From Terriglobia bacterium (GTDB lineage Bacteria > Acidobacteriota > Terriglobia > Bryobacterales > Bryobacteraceae), in the NCBI GenBank assembly GCA_025363475.1, contig JANYDS010000076.1, positions 1-64,000 on the forward strand: DNA of 64,000 bases, in the 5' to 3' direction. The notes beneath the pieces are model-generated. The model made no database searches. It had not been told where the DNA came from and was given only the letters and a program-made list of their open reading frames with translations. Numbering within the stretch: position 1 is the stretch's first letter; every line of letters starts with the position of its first letter. Made by a program: the position numbers and the translations under genes. This document shows positions 23,807 to 32,675 of the stretch, piece after piece.

Positions 23807-26342
23807 GACCGCAGCCCGAATCGCATGGCGTGAAACGCGGGCATCATCCGGGCGCTTCATCTTCGTGATCCTTGCAGTGGCTGCGGGCGTGGGTTCTCTC
23901 ACGGGGGTTCGCGGATTCTCCCGCACCTTCCACACCATGCTGCAGCGAGATGCGCGTACTTTCATGGCGGCGGATCTTTCCGTAAGAACCTTCCAGGTGG
24001 CCACGCAAACTCAGATTGATGCGATGGACGGTTATCTCAAGAAGGGTGCGGAACGAACCCAAATCACCGAAACTCTCACCATGGCCATGCCCCCGGCGGG
24101 CGACGTGCCGCTGTTAATTTCCGTCAAGGCCGTTGACCCGGCGGTCTATCCCTTCTACGGTACCGTCACGTTCAATCCGCCGATGGATTTGAAGACCGCA
24201 CTACATCCTGACAGTCTGGCTGTTGCCGATGGCGTATTGCTGCGTCTGGGTGCCAAAGTCGGCGACACCATCCGTGTCGGCGGTCAGCCGTTCCGCATCA
24301 GCGCTGAGATTACCAATGAACCGGATCGCATGACGGGCAGCCTGAATGTCGGTCCGCGCGTGATGATTTCGCGCGAAGGGCTGGCACGCACCGGCCTGTT
24401 GATCGCGGGCAGCCGTGCGGCTGAGCGCTACCTGTTCAAACTCCCGGTGACCATCCCGGTGATCGCTATGCGTGATGACCTGAAGAAGGTTTTCAAAGAC
24501 GCCCTGATTGCCGATTACAGCGAGGCTCATCCGCTGATCGAACAAGGGCTGCGCCAGTCCACTACGTTCCTGTCACTGGTCAGTCTGATCGCCCTCGTGA
24601 TTGGTGCACTTGGCGTTGCAACTGCCATTCAGGCACACCTCCAGCAGAAGATGGATTCCATCGCAGTCATGAAATGCCTGGGTGCGAAATCGAGCCAGGT
24701 ATTGCGGATCTATGTGCTGCAAACGGCGGGGCTCGGCTTCATTGGCAGCCTGGCGGGAATCGCGGTGGGAAGCCTGGTGCAAATGGCGATGCCAATTTTC
24801 CTGACCAAATATTTTCAGGTCTCGATCGCACCGCGCTTTGATCTGGTATCCGCCCTGCAGGGCTTGCTGGTAGGAATGTTGACCGTCCTGCTGTTTACGA
24901 TTCCGCCACTGTTGGGCATCCGGCACATTCGTCCGGCTCTAATTTTCCGGCGCGAAATGTCAGCCCCTGCTGCTTCCTGGAAGGAACGCTGGAACCAGAT
25001 TGCTGCGGCGTTGATTTCCGGACTCATCATCCTCGTTTTCGTCGGCCTTCTAGCCGCATGGTTAAGCGAAAACGCCCGCACGGGCCGCTATTTCGCAGCA
25101 GCCATAGCTGCCGGACTGGCTGCCCTTGCCGCCGTTGCCTGGCTGCTATTGCGCGGACTGCGCTGGATCAGTCGCAATCTGCCGCGCAGCGCCGGACCAG
25201 TGGTGAGGCAGGGGATTGCCAACCTCTACCGCCCCGGCAACCATGCGGGAGCGGCGGTGATGGCCTTGGGTGTGGGGGTTATGTTCACCTGCACAATCTG
25301 GATTGTGCAGCGCGGTCTGCTGAAAGACATCATTCGCACGGCACCTCCGGGGATGCCCAACGTTTATCTGCTGGATGTGACTTCGGCCAATCGTGAAGCG
25401 GTTGCCAAACTGATTGCGGCGCAGCCCGGCGTGATCGGTACCCCCGAAATGCTGGGTGCTGTGAATGCGCAAATTCAGTCGATCGATGGTGTGCCGTTCC
25501 TGCGTGAGAATCTGCGCGGCGTGGCACGGCGCTACTCCCGCGGCGTTGCTGTTTCGCCCGCTGCGGTAAAGCCGCCTTTCACGGATGTCATCGCCGGTGC
25601 ATGGTGGAAGGAAAACAGCCATCCGGATGGCGCAGAACTCTCGGTAGGTGAGCCTGCGGCCAAGGTACTGAATCTGCATCCGGGTTCAGTCATAGTTTGG
25701 ACAACTCCGCTACGAACGTTTTCATCCACCGTTGTGGCTGTCCACAAAAGTGAATCGGTGCGGCTCTCGGCGCGGGTGGAATTCTTTCTCACGCCGGCGG
25801 CACTCGAAGGTCTGCCCGCTATTTACTATGCGGGCATTCGCGCCGCTCCACCCAATGTCCCGGCCATTCAGAAAGCAATCTACGATAAATTCCCCACCAT
25901 CACGGTAGTCAACATGGCGGAAGTGCTGGAGACCATTCAGGGCGTAGTAGATCAGATCTCGCTGGTGATCCGTTTCATCTCCACGTTTTCAATCCTGGCA
26001 GGTGCTGTGATTCTGGCGTCCAGCGTGGCGGGCACACGGTTCCGTCGCATCCGCGAAGTGGTGATTCTCAAAACACTCGGTGCCACGCGCAAGCGGATCG
26101 CGCAGATTTTCTCGGTGGAATTTCTCGTGATCGGCACGGTAGCCGGGCTGATGGGCGGCTTGCTGGCCGGAGGTTTCGCCTGGGCGGCACTGAACCGCCT
26201 GCTCAATGCCGATACTCCCCCGGACCTGTTCCCTGTCCTGGTTTCGGTTGTGGGAACAGCGCTCATCGCGATCGTCACGGGCTGGCTGGCCAGTTTCCGC
26301 ACTCTGGGTCAGAAGCCGCTTGAGATTTTGAGAGACGAATGA
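23793..26342 (+). CDS. ybbP: YbbP-like FtsX/MacB-family permease
   Basis: A permease of about 849 residues with the double-FtsX layout: one N-terminal membrane helix (SSGRFIFVILAVAAGVGSLTG), a large periplasmic domain, and three-helix FtsX blocks near residues 260-390. Further helices follow around 410-500 (LISGLIILVFVGLLAAW), with a second periplasmic region and a final three-helix block from about 715. This is the topology of YbbP, partner of YbbA. The overlap of start and upstream stop indicates tight coupling. The role is probably extracting or moving lipidic substrates together with the neighbouring lipase. Confidence 0.85.
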   Translation: MNQYKTAARIAWRETRASSGRFIFVILAVAAGVGSLTGVRGFSRTFHTMLQRDARTFMAADLSVRTFQVATQTQIDAMDGYLKKGAERTQITETLTMAMPPAGDVPLLISVKAVDPAVYPFYGTVTFNPPMDLKTALHPDSLAVADGVLLRLGAKVGDTIRVGGQPFRISAEITNEPDRMTGSLNVGPRVMISREGLARTGLLIAGSRAAERYLFKLPVTIPVIAMRDDLKKVFKDALIADYSEAHPLIEQGLRQSTTFLSLVSLIALVIGALGVATAIQAHLQQKMDSIAVMKCLGAKSSQVLRIYVLQTAGLGFIGSLAGIAVGSLVQMAMPIFLTKYFQVSIAPRFDLVSALQGLLVGMLTVLLFTIPPLLGIRHIRPALIFRREMSAPAASWKERWNQIAAALISGLIILVFVGLLAAWLSENARTGRYFAAAIAAGLAALAAVAWLLLRGLRWISRNLPRSAGPVVRQGIANLYRPGNHAGAAVMALGVGVMFTCTIWIVQRGLLKDIIRTAPPGMPNVYLLDVTSANREAVAKLIAAQPGVIGTPEMLGAVNAQIQSIDGVPFLRENLRGVARRYSRGVAVSPAAVKPPFTDVIAGAWWKENSHPDGAELSVGEPAAKVLNLHPGSVIVWTTPLRTFSSTVVAVHKSESVRLSARVEFFLTPAALEGLPAIYYAGIRAAPPNVPAIQKAIYDKFPTITVVNMAEVLETIQGVVDQISLVIRFISTFSILAGAVILASSVAGTRFRRIREVVILKTLGATRKRIAQIFSVEFLVIGTVAGLMGGLLAGGFAWAALNRLLNADTPPDLFPVLVSVVGTALIAIVTGWLASFRTLGQKPLEILRDE

Positions 26343-27022
26343 ACTGGCTGGCTCTATTCCTGTTAGCAGGTCCGTCGCTGCACTTTGACATTACAGATGC
26401 ACGCGGACATAAAGCCTCCGGGGTGACGATTGAGGCCGGTGCGCCGGACCCCGACGGCTGGTCTCAGCTCAAACTCACCAAATCGCCAAAGAACAAAGCC
26501 GACATCATCCTGATCTGGCCGTTCGACGGTGAAGCCAAACTACAGGACGGGTCCGGAGAAATTCCGGCCATCGTTATCGAACGGGGCGACGCGCGGGCGC
26601 CCCGAAACCCGCATATTGTGGCCGCGATCATCACGCCTGTGGTCCTTGGCCTCGCGACTCTGGAACAACGAGCACAGGTAACCGGCCTCGATCCGGCTGC
26701 ACTGGCGGAGGCCGCGGAAAAACTGACCACCTCCACTGACCCCTTCGAAAAGGGCGTCGGTCTCTTTTACAAAACGAACCCAATCGAGGCACTGACCCCG
26801 CTCAACGAGGCCTACAAACAACGTCAGAGGCAACTCACCCGCGTGCCGTCCGAAATTTATCCAGTCGCCATGATCTACGGCCGCGCCCTAGTACAGTCGA
26901 AGAAATTCGACGAAGCCGCCGTCTCCTTCCTGATCGCTCTCCGCCAGAGGGCGTCTGACGAATGGGCGCTCAAAGCCCGCGCCGAAGCCCTCAAACAAGT
27001 GGGTAAAGGCACCAAGCCATGA
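26339..27022 (+). CDS. Hypothetical protein with TPR-like C-terminus
   Basis: A 227-residue protein starting at ATG 26339 in a four-base overlap with the permease stop, so it is the third gene of that operon. A short hydrophobic N-terminus (WLALFLLAGPS) suggests export. A beta-rich part of about 90 residues follows, then helices containing YGRALVQSKKFDEAAVSFLIALRQRASDEWA, which reads as a tetratricopeptide-like pair. I do not recognise a named family. It may be an accessory protein for the ABC system. Confidence 0.6.
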   Translation: MNWLALFLLAGPSLHFDITDARGHKASGVTIEAGAPDPDGWSQLKLTKSPKNKADIILIWPFDGEAKLQDGSGEIPAIVIERGDARAPRNPHIVAAIITPVVLGLATLEQRAQVTGLDPAALAEAAEKLTTSTDPFEKGVGLFYKTNPIEALTPLNEAYKQRQRQLTRVPSEIYPVAMIYGRALVQSKKFDEAAVSFLIALRQRASDEWALKARAEALKQVGKGTKP

Positions 27023-27116
27023 TTCATATACAATAGTTGAGCGTCGAACGATTTGCCGCAGGTTCTGCCATGAGCGGTCCGATGCCAGGTTTGATTTTGT
27101 TCAGGAGAAAGATTTC

Positions 27117-27767
27117 ATGAAAAAGGCAGTTCTCGGATTAGCAGTATTATTCACATCCACTCTTGGCTTCGCGCAGAGCGGACCCACGAAGGCGTTCGAT
27201 ATTACCGATGCCGAAATCAAAGAAGTTCTGAAAGGCGCACCGCCCAAGGTTGATCAGCAGCTGATGGTTGTCGACATTGGCAAGTACAATATCGCCGTCG
27301 GCGTCATCTATCGCGGCAAGACTGTTGCACCCGCGCCGCGCCCTGCCGGTTCGCCTGCTCCGCAGCGCCCTGCCAACTTTGTAAAGTGCGGCCCCGATGC
27401 GCCCCCCGCAGGCGCAAAGCTCAGCCCTCCCGGCTTGATCTCGCATGATGCGGAACTGGAAACTTATCAGATCATCTCCGGCTCCGGTACGCTTGTCACC
27501 GGCGGCACCATCTTCAACGGTTCGCGTTCGGCCCCCGACAGCGAAGTGACGAAGATCCTCAACGGCCCCTCCTGCAGTGGCACGGCTTATGGCGACTGGG
27601 TCAGCCGCGTTGTCCATGTCGGCGACGTTATCATCATCCCGCCGAACGTTGCGCACGGCTGGACAGGTATCGAAGACCACGTTACCTACCTCAGCGTTCG
27701 TCCTGATCCGGATCATGTACTGCCTGCCGGCTACGTGAATCCCGCGATCACAGCAATGAAAAAGTAG
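27117..27767 (+). CDS. Secreted cupin-domain protein
   Basis: A 216-residue protein with a clear signal peptide (KKAVLGLAVLFTSTLGFAQS) and good ribosome site AGGAGAAAG upstream of ATG 27117. The region from about residue 110 to 200 has cupin strands: YQIISGSGTLVTGG, VGDVIIIPPNVAHGWTGI and VTYLSVRPDPDHV. One metal-binding His (in VAHGW) is clear. The first motif HxH is replaced by HDAELE, so metal binding is uncertain. The substrate is unknown. It is followed by a strong terminator. Confidence 0.7.
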   Translation: MKKAVLGLAVLFTSTLGFAQSGPTKAFDITDAEIKEVLKGAPPKVDQQLMVVDIGKYNIAVGVIYRGKTVAPAPRPAGSPAPQRPANFVKCGPDAPPAGAKLSPPGLISHDAELETYQIISGSGTLVTGGTIFNGSRSAPDSEVTKILNGPSCSGTAYGDWVSRVVHVGDVIIIPPNVAHGWTGIEDHVTYLSVRPDPDHVLPAGYVNPAITAMKK

Positions 27768-27792
27768 TCTGCACCTAAAACTTGCATGGAAA

Positions 27793-27822
27793 AAGGACCG
27801 CCTTCGGGTGGTCCTTGTTTTA
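27793..27822 (+). terminator. Rho-independent terminator after the cupin gene
   Basis: AAGGACCGCC (27793-27802) pairs with GGTGGTCCTT (27807-27816) around a TTCG tetraloop, ten base pairs with one G-U, followed by GTTTTA. It lies 26 bases after the stop codon. Confidence 0.85.
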
Positions 27823-27935
27823 TGCGGTTGCTATTCCGGAACCACTGCCAGCACTATGACCGCGAACCGCGCCTAAGTGTACAAATAACCTGCCGCCTCC
27901 GCTAGACTGGAAAAGCTTGTGTCCTGTCAAGGTCA

Positions 27936-28090
27936 GTATCGAGGCTCATCCTCGCCATTGCGCTCCTGTTCGCCGCGCTGCCCCGCACCGGGATTGCCGC
28001 CCCGCATACACATCGTTATTCAGCCGATCTCTGGACCGTTCAAGACGGCCTTCCCAATAACGCGCTCACCAGTCTGATCAAAGGGCGTGA
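27936..28090 (+). pseudogene. N-terminal fragment of a sensor-type propeller protein
   Basis: One frame reads RLILAIALLFAALPRTGIA, a signal peptide, and then HRYSADLWTVQDGLPNNALTS. That is the typical start of two-component sensor/regulator proteins with YYY-type beta-propellers, whose first repeat begins WxxxDGLP. It breaks off at about 28090, where the sequence becomes the antisense of a PEP-CTERM gene. No proper start codon is visible. Only a stump remains of a protein that normally has about 900 residues. Confidence 0.6.
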
Positions 28091-28640
28091 TAGCTCTATC
28101 GACTTGCAGCAAATGAACAATGGCGCTGCGCCGCCGCGTTCGGTAAAACGAAAATGCTCCCAGCGCCAGCAGCCCGGTTGCGAACATAAGCGAAATGCCA
28201 GGCTCCGGAGCTGAGGCGGCATCGTTGATGCTGAACTGCACTGAGCTGTAATTAGGTTTACACGTGAAGGCGTCGGCATCTGAGCCCCAGACCACGCCCT
28301 TGTCTGGCAGATAACTGTCCTCAATCGAACCCTGTGCCTTCAGGACGCCGTCGATGCGGAAAATCGATTCCGTAAATGCTGGTGGTCAGTTCGTAGTGGT
28401 GATAACCGGGGGAAATGGTTTCGAGCACGGAGTAGTTCAGATTTCCCGTGGTGCTGTTATATCCGTTGCTCAAATCAACAGCAGTCTGGCCTGGTGTATC
28501 GGTATCGAAAAATATCACGTACCGTTTGAACCCATCCTGATACGAGACGAAGACAGAAGGATTAGGAGCGGTGCTGGCGGGGTCCAGAACCCGCAGGTCT
28601 GCGCTGAGCATCGAACTCTTGTGCCAGACCGCTAAATAGC
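28091..28640 (-). pseudogene. PEP-CTERM protein, frameshifted and truncated
   Basis: Read leftwards, 28611-28321 encodes FVSYQDGFKRYVIFFDTD and further beta-rich sequence, then stops at TGA. One base over, the strand continues FRIDGVLKAQGSIEDSYLPDKG and ends with APEPGISLMFATGLLALGAFSFYRTRRR. That is a standard PEP-CTERM sorting tail of PEP motif, hydrophobic helix and Arg cluster. The frame changes at about 28360-28370. The N-terminus lacks a signal peptide, so the gene is also truncated upstream. PEP-CTERM implies that the organism has or had an exosortase. Confidence 0.65.
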
Positions 28641-28648
28641 GGCTTTGC

Positions 28649-29011
28649 CTACGCCGTTGCGTGCGGTAACATCACCCTCAGCCGGTGACCATCGGGGTCA
28701 AGGCCGGTAAAGGTGTAGCCGAAGTCCATCTTCACGGGCGGCTGCGCGATGCCGATACCTCGCGCAGTCCAGTCCGCAAACACCGCGTCCAGATCCGGGA
28801 CCACGAAACAGAGTTCCGTCCCGCCCGCCGGAGTGGCCGCTGGCTTAACGTCGTGGGCCGCCCACAGGCCAATTCTCAAGCCAGATTTCAGAACAAACAT
28901 CGCGAATCCCGGCGTGGATTCCACTGGCTGGTGTCCGAACAGCCCGGCATAAAATGCGGCGCTGGCAAGCGGATCTTTCACATACAGAAGTACAAAATTC
29001 AGATCCGTCAT
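28649..29011 (-). CDS. VOC-superfamily (glyoxalase-like) protein
   Basis: A 120-residue protein made of the two beta-alpha-beta-beta-beta modules of the vicinal oxygen chelate fold: FVLLYVKDPLASAAFYAGLFG at the start and LCFVVPDLDAVFADW in the second half, closing GLDPDGHRLRVM. Members include glyoxalases, dioxygenases and antibiotic-binding proteins, and this sequence does not settle which. It is read leftwards, downstream of the WYL regulator, with a 48-base gap, so co-regulation is plausible. Confidence 0.8.
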   Translation of the reverse strand: MTDLNFVLLYVKDPLASAAFYAGLFGHQPVESTPGFAMFVLKSGLRIGLWAAHDVKPAATPAGGTELCFVVPDLDAVFADWTARGIGIAQPPVKMDFGYTFTGLDPDGHRLRVMLPHATA

Positions 29012-29059
29012 GCACCCAGTCTGGCAACGGGCGCTGTCAGATTCTGTCAGCAGTGTTTT

Positions 29060-29734
29060 TCACAGATACGAAGCGCGCCATTCCGCCAGCAAGGCAATCC
29101 TGCGACGCGGGTAACAGTCCGTTAAAACTGAAAGTTCCGCAATCCGGTCTGCCCGGAAATGGCGGAAAGCGCCGCGCAGTTCGCACCAGGCCACAATCAC
29201 ACGGGCGCGGTCGAAAAAAGCCCGCGCAACAGGCCAGACGGTTCGGGCGGTGGATTCGCCGTTCTCATCTGAATATTGAATCGTGACTCTGTGCTCCGCC
29301 CGAATCGCATCACGGATCGCACTCAAATCAAGGTTCCGTCCGGCCACCGGCTGACCAGGCCCGATCAGCAACCCGGCCGTCTCCGGATCCTGACGCATTT
29401 CGGGCGGCAGCACGGCTGTGATCCTTGCCAGTGCGCTCCGCGCCGCTTTGCTCAGGCCCGCGTCACCGCGCTCGGCCACCCAGCGTGTCCCAAGCATGAG
29501 TGCTTCTACTTCTTCGGCAGGGAACATCAGCGGTGGCAGCAGAAAGCCCGATCGCAGCATGTAGCCAAGCCCTGACGCTCCGTCAATGCGTGCGCCCTGA
29601 TCCTGCAAGGTGCGGATGTCCCGGTAGAGAGTCCGCAGACTGATCCCGAGTTCTTCAGCGAGCACAGAGCCGGTTACCGGATGACGGTTGCGCCGCAGTA
29701 TTTGCAGCAGGTCAAGCAGGCGTCTACTTCTCAT
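29060..29734 (-). CDS. YafY-type transcriptional regulator (HTH + WYL)
   Basis: A 224-residue protein. ATG 29734 gives MRSRRLLDLLQILRR, followed by the HTH_11 helix-turn-helix (TGSVLAEELGISLRTLYRDIRTL) and, from about residue 120, a WYL domain that senses ligands or nucleic acid (IRDAIRAEHRVTIQYSDENGE, RVIVAWCELRGAFRHFRADRI). The gene start overlaps the end of mreD by 11 bases. It probably regulates the VOC gene downstream or acts locally. Confidence 0.85.
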   Translation of the reverse strand: MRSRRLLDLLQILRRNRHPVTGSVLAEELGISLRTLYRDIRTLQDQGARIDGASGLGYMLRSGFLLPPLMFPAEEVEALMLGTRWVAERGDAGLSKAARSALARITAVLPPEMRQDPETAGLLIGPGQPVAGRNLDLSAIRDAIRAEHRVTIQYSDENGESTARTVWPVARAFFDRARVIVAWCELRGAFRHFRADRIAELSVLTDCYPRRRIALLAEWRASYL

Positions 29735-30260
29735 CACTCCGAAGTTTATCCAGCAGATGAAACAAGGCGACGCCGACAACAGCGTTCACAACACCGAAAA
29801 TCAGTTCCAGCCGCAGATCGAAGATAGCCGGAACATCCAGCAGGGAGCGCTGCAGCACCCAAAACAAAAACTGGTGAAACAGAAAAAAGATAAAGCACAA
29901 CACCAGCCGAACCAGCGAATTTTCCACATCGAACTGCATCCCGATTGATGCGGAAAAATACCCCACCAGCGTCTTGCAAATACCGTACATGCCGATGTGT
30001 TGCTGGAACAGTGAATCCTGCGCCAGGCCGAGGGTCACGCCGATACCCAGACCTCGCAACTGCGAACGTCGCATCAGCGCGAAATAGATCGTCACGAGTA
30101 GCGGCAGTTCCACCCGCGAAATCACATGCAAGGTCTGAAACAGCGGCAGGTAGACCTGAATCAGCAGCGACAGCAGCGGGATGGCAACGTAAACCCAAAC
30201 CGGATAAGTCGCGCGCCGCACTTCACGCGCATTGTCCACCATAATCCCGCGGCCTGCCAT
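29724..30260 (-). CDS. mreD: Rod shape-determining protein MreD
   Basis: A 178-residue membrane protein with about five hydrophobic segments (VYVAIPLLSLLIQVYLPLF, LPLLVTIYFALM, LVLCFIFFLFHQFLFWVL, LIFGVVNAVVGVALFHLL). Order and spacing after mreB and mreC identify it. It is part of the elongasome anchoring MreB and MreC to the synthesis machinery. Its ATG follows the mreC stop directly. Confidence 0.88.
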   Translation of the reverse strand: MAGRGIMVDNAREVRRATYPVWVYVAIPLLSLLIQVYLPLFQTLHVISRVELPLLVTIYFALMRRSQLRGLGIGVTLGLAQDSLFQQHIGMYGICKTLVGYFSASIGMQFDVENSLVRLVLCFIFFLFHQFLFWVLQRSLLDVPAIFDLRLELIFGVVNAVVGVALFHLLDKLRSDEK

Positions 30261-31418
30261 CTACGGCAACGCCTCAACGGGCAGAGGCTTCGGCAGGGCA
30301 GGGCGGGGCGCAGGTGCCGTAACGTGCGGAGGTATAACAGCGGGAGGTGTAACAGCGATATCTGCAGCCTGTGCAGGAGCATTCACGCCTGGCACCTTCA
30401 AATTGAAATTCGGGGGGGCTGACCCGGGCAAGCCTTCACCAAAAACATGCTTCTGTGCATCGCCGATTTTCTTGTACTGATCGCGCATCTTGCCCGCCGT
30501 ACTGACAGGTCCTCCGACAGTCTCCGGCACGGGCGCATCGTTGTCCGGTTTCGCATCCGGAGCCAGGAAAACAGTTGAATCGGGCGCGGGCGCATTCGGA
30601 ATGTCCTGATGCACAGGATCGATGATCACCAGCACTTCTTCCGCAGCGCTCTCCGTCCCCAGCGGCTGTACAATCACATCCTGAAATTTCGCGCCTTCCT
30701 GCACACTGGTGACCCGCGCAACAGGCAACCCTTTGGGGAAGATACGGTCTTCACCGGAGGTGAAGAACAACTCGCCCTTTTCCACCTTCTGGCCGCCAGG
30801 AACGAAGTCAACCTTCGCGCTGTTACCGAGGCCGCGCAGCACGCCGTGAACATGATTCTTCTGCGATTCCACCCCTGCGGCAAATGCCGGATCAGTCACT
30901 GAGAGCACCTGACTCGCTGTCGGAAACACAGCCAGTACACGGCCCACAATGCCATCTGGAGTAACCACAGCCATACCCCGCCTGACGCCTGAAAGAGAAC
31001 CACGATCAATCAGAACAGACCGTGAATTTGCCCCCGGTGTGGCACCAATCACACGCGCGCCCAGCATCTTTGAAGGCGTCCGCGCCTGAAACCCAGCCAG
31101 CTCCCCGGCGCGCTGTGCTGAAGCCAGTTCATTCTTGAGAAACTGATTCTCCAGCCGGAACCGATTGACATCGCCGCGCAGCTGCCGGTTCTGTTCGCGC
31201 TCATTGCGCATCTCAAAATAATTGCTGAAGAACACGGTGGTGAAGTTCCGCGCGGTCTCAATAATACTGGCCACAGGAGTGACCGCCGTAACGGCCCACA
31301 CCCGCACCAGCGGCACATCATTATCGCTCTTGACCTGCCACCCCAGCAGCACGATCTGGCCAAGAACCGCCACCAGCAGGACGGCTATATTCCGGTACCG
31401 GTAGATGATCGAATCCAT
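30261..31418 (-). CDS. mreC: Rod shape-determining protein MreC
   Basis: A 385-residue protein with one N-terminal membrane helix (IAVLLVAVLGQIVLLGW), a coiled coil of about 40 residues (FEMRNEREQNRQLRGDVNR), and the MreC beta-barrel core from about residue 110 (MLGARVIGATPGANSRSV, RGMAVVTPDGIVGRVL, DRIFPKGLPVARV). The Pro/Ala-rich tail of about 110 residues is longer than in E. coli and likely disordered. It connects cytoplasmic MreB to periplasmic PBP2. Confidence 0.92.
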   Translation of the reverse strand: MDSIIYRYRNIAVLLVAVLGQIVLLGWQVKSDNDVPLVRVWAVTAVTPVASIIETARNFTTVFFSNYFEMRNEREQNRQLRGDVNRFRLENQFLKNELASAQRAGELAGFQARTPSKMLGARVIGATPGANSRSVLIDRGSLSGVRRGMAVVTPDGIVGRVLAVFPTASQVLSVTDPAFAAGVESQKNHVHGVLRGLGNSAKVDFVPGGQKVEKGELFFTSGEDRIFPKGLPVARVTSVQEGAKFQDVIVQPLGTESAAEEVLVIIDPVHQDIPNAPAPDSTVFLAPDAKPDNDAPVPETVGGPVSTAGKMRDQYKKIGDAQKHVFGEGLPGSAPPNFNLKVPGVNAPAQAADIAVTPPAVIPPHVTAPAPRPALPKPLPVEALP

Positions 31419-31436
31419 GCGGTGTATGCGCGAATA

Positions 31437-32468
31437 TTACGCGTAATCGATAGAAATTTTTCGCAGCAGTTTGAAGTCGCTGAGCATGCGGCCTGTGCCC
31501 AGAACAACCGAATTCAAAGGCTCATCAGCAATCGAAACAGGCAGCCCGGTCTCCGCCCGGATACGCCGGTCCAGATTCTTGATCAGCGCGCCGCCACCGG
31601 TGAGAACAATGCCGCGATCACTGATGTCCGCACTGAGTTCAGGCGGTGTGCGCTCCAGCGCGACACGAATCGCGTTGATAATTGTAGCGATGCATTCGGA
31701 CAGCGCTTCACGAATTTCCGCATCGTTAATGGTGATGGTCTTCGGCACGCCTTCAATCAGATTGCGGCCTTTGATTTCCATCGTCATGGGCTTGTCGAGA
31801 GGAAACGCGGAGCCGATTTCAATCTTGATCGCTTCCGCAGTGCGCTCGCCGATCAGCAGGTTGTACTTGCGCTTGAGGTATTGAGTAATAGCCTCGTCCA
31901 GTTCGTTGCCCGCCACGCGGACAGAGCGCGAATAGACAATGCCAGAAAGCGAAATCACCGCGACATCTGTGGTGCCGCCACCGATATCAACCACCATGTT
32001 GCCCGCTGGTTCCGTAATGGGCAGACCTGCACCAATGGCAGCCACCATCGCCTGTTCCACCAGATGAACTTCACTGGCTTTGGCGCGATAAGCCGAATCC
32101 ATGACGGCGCGTTTTTCCACCTGGGTGATTTCACTGGGGACGCCGATCACGATCCGCGGATGCACCATCATCTTGCGGTTGTGCGCTTTGTGGATGAAGT
32201 AGTTCAGCATCTTCTCGGTGACTTTGAAGTCAGCGATGACGCCGTCTTTCATGGGCTTGATGGCGACGATATTGCCAGGCGTGCGGCCCAGCATCTCTTT
32301 CGCTTCTTTGCCCACAGCTTCTACTTCGCCCGTATTTTTATTCAGGGCAACGATGGAGGGCTCGTTGACTACGATGCCTTTTCCTTTGGCGAAAACGAGC
32401 GTATTGGCAGTTCCGAGGTCAATGGCGAGGTCGGAAGAAAACAGACTGAAAAGAGAGCGAAGATTCAT
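31437..32468 (-). CDS. mreB: Actin-like cell-shape protein MreB
   Basis: A 343-residue actin homologue with phosphate-1 DLGTANTLVF, phosphate-2 VDIGGGTTDVAVISL, adenosine-motif GIVLTGGGALI and the family's typical ending. It forms filaments that guide lateral wall synthesis. It is the first gene of mreBCD. The 200 bases upstream are A+T-rich just before the start and carry no clear consensus promoter. Confidence 0.95.
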   Translation of the reverse strand: MNLRSLFSLFSSDLAIDLGTANTLVFAKGKGIVVNEPSIVALNKNTGEVEAVGKEAKEMLGRTPGNIVAIKPMKDGVIADFKVTEKMLNYFIHKAHNRKMMVHPRIVIGVPSEITQVEKRAVMDSAYRAKASEVHLVEQAMVAAIGAGLPITEPAGNMVVDIGGGTTDVAVISLSGIVYSRSVRVAGNELDEAITQYLKRKYNLLIGERTAEAIKIEIGSAFPLDKPMTMEIKGRNLIEGVPKTITINDAEIREALSECIATIINAIRVALERTPPELSADISDRGIVLTGGGALIKNLDRRIRAETGLPVSIADEPLNSVVLGTGRMLSDFKLLRKISIDYA

Positions 32469-32675
32469 CTAAGTTGTTAAAAATAAAAGGGAGTAAGCCA
32501 AATATAAGGTACGCCTAATCGTAACACAGGCGGCGGAACCCCAACTGCCCGGTGTGGCTCGCCGATTCCTGCGCCAATGTGAAGTCGTTACCGGCAGGGA
32601 AGTGAACGGTCACAACCTGCGGCATGGTTGAGACGGCTTCGGGTGTTGGATGGGGGGCTTCCTGTTTTTGCCCTC
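32469..32675. other. Intergenic region between phosphatase gene and mreB
   Basis: About 200 bases without a gene I can support. It should hold the mreB promoter; the A+T-rich part at 32470-32520 is the likely place. A short leftward frame at 32515-32622 encodes MPQVVTVHFPAGNDFTLAQ and further residues, but has no ribosome site or known relatives. Confidence 0.4.

Noticed and set aside
31422-32480. Open frame of 352 codons on the plus strand opposite mreB
   Set aside because: It is the antisense of a clear mreB gene, with low-complexity His/Asp/Arg-rich content and no domain. It arises from codon bias.
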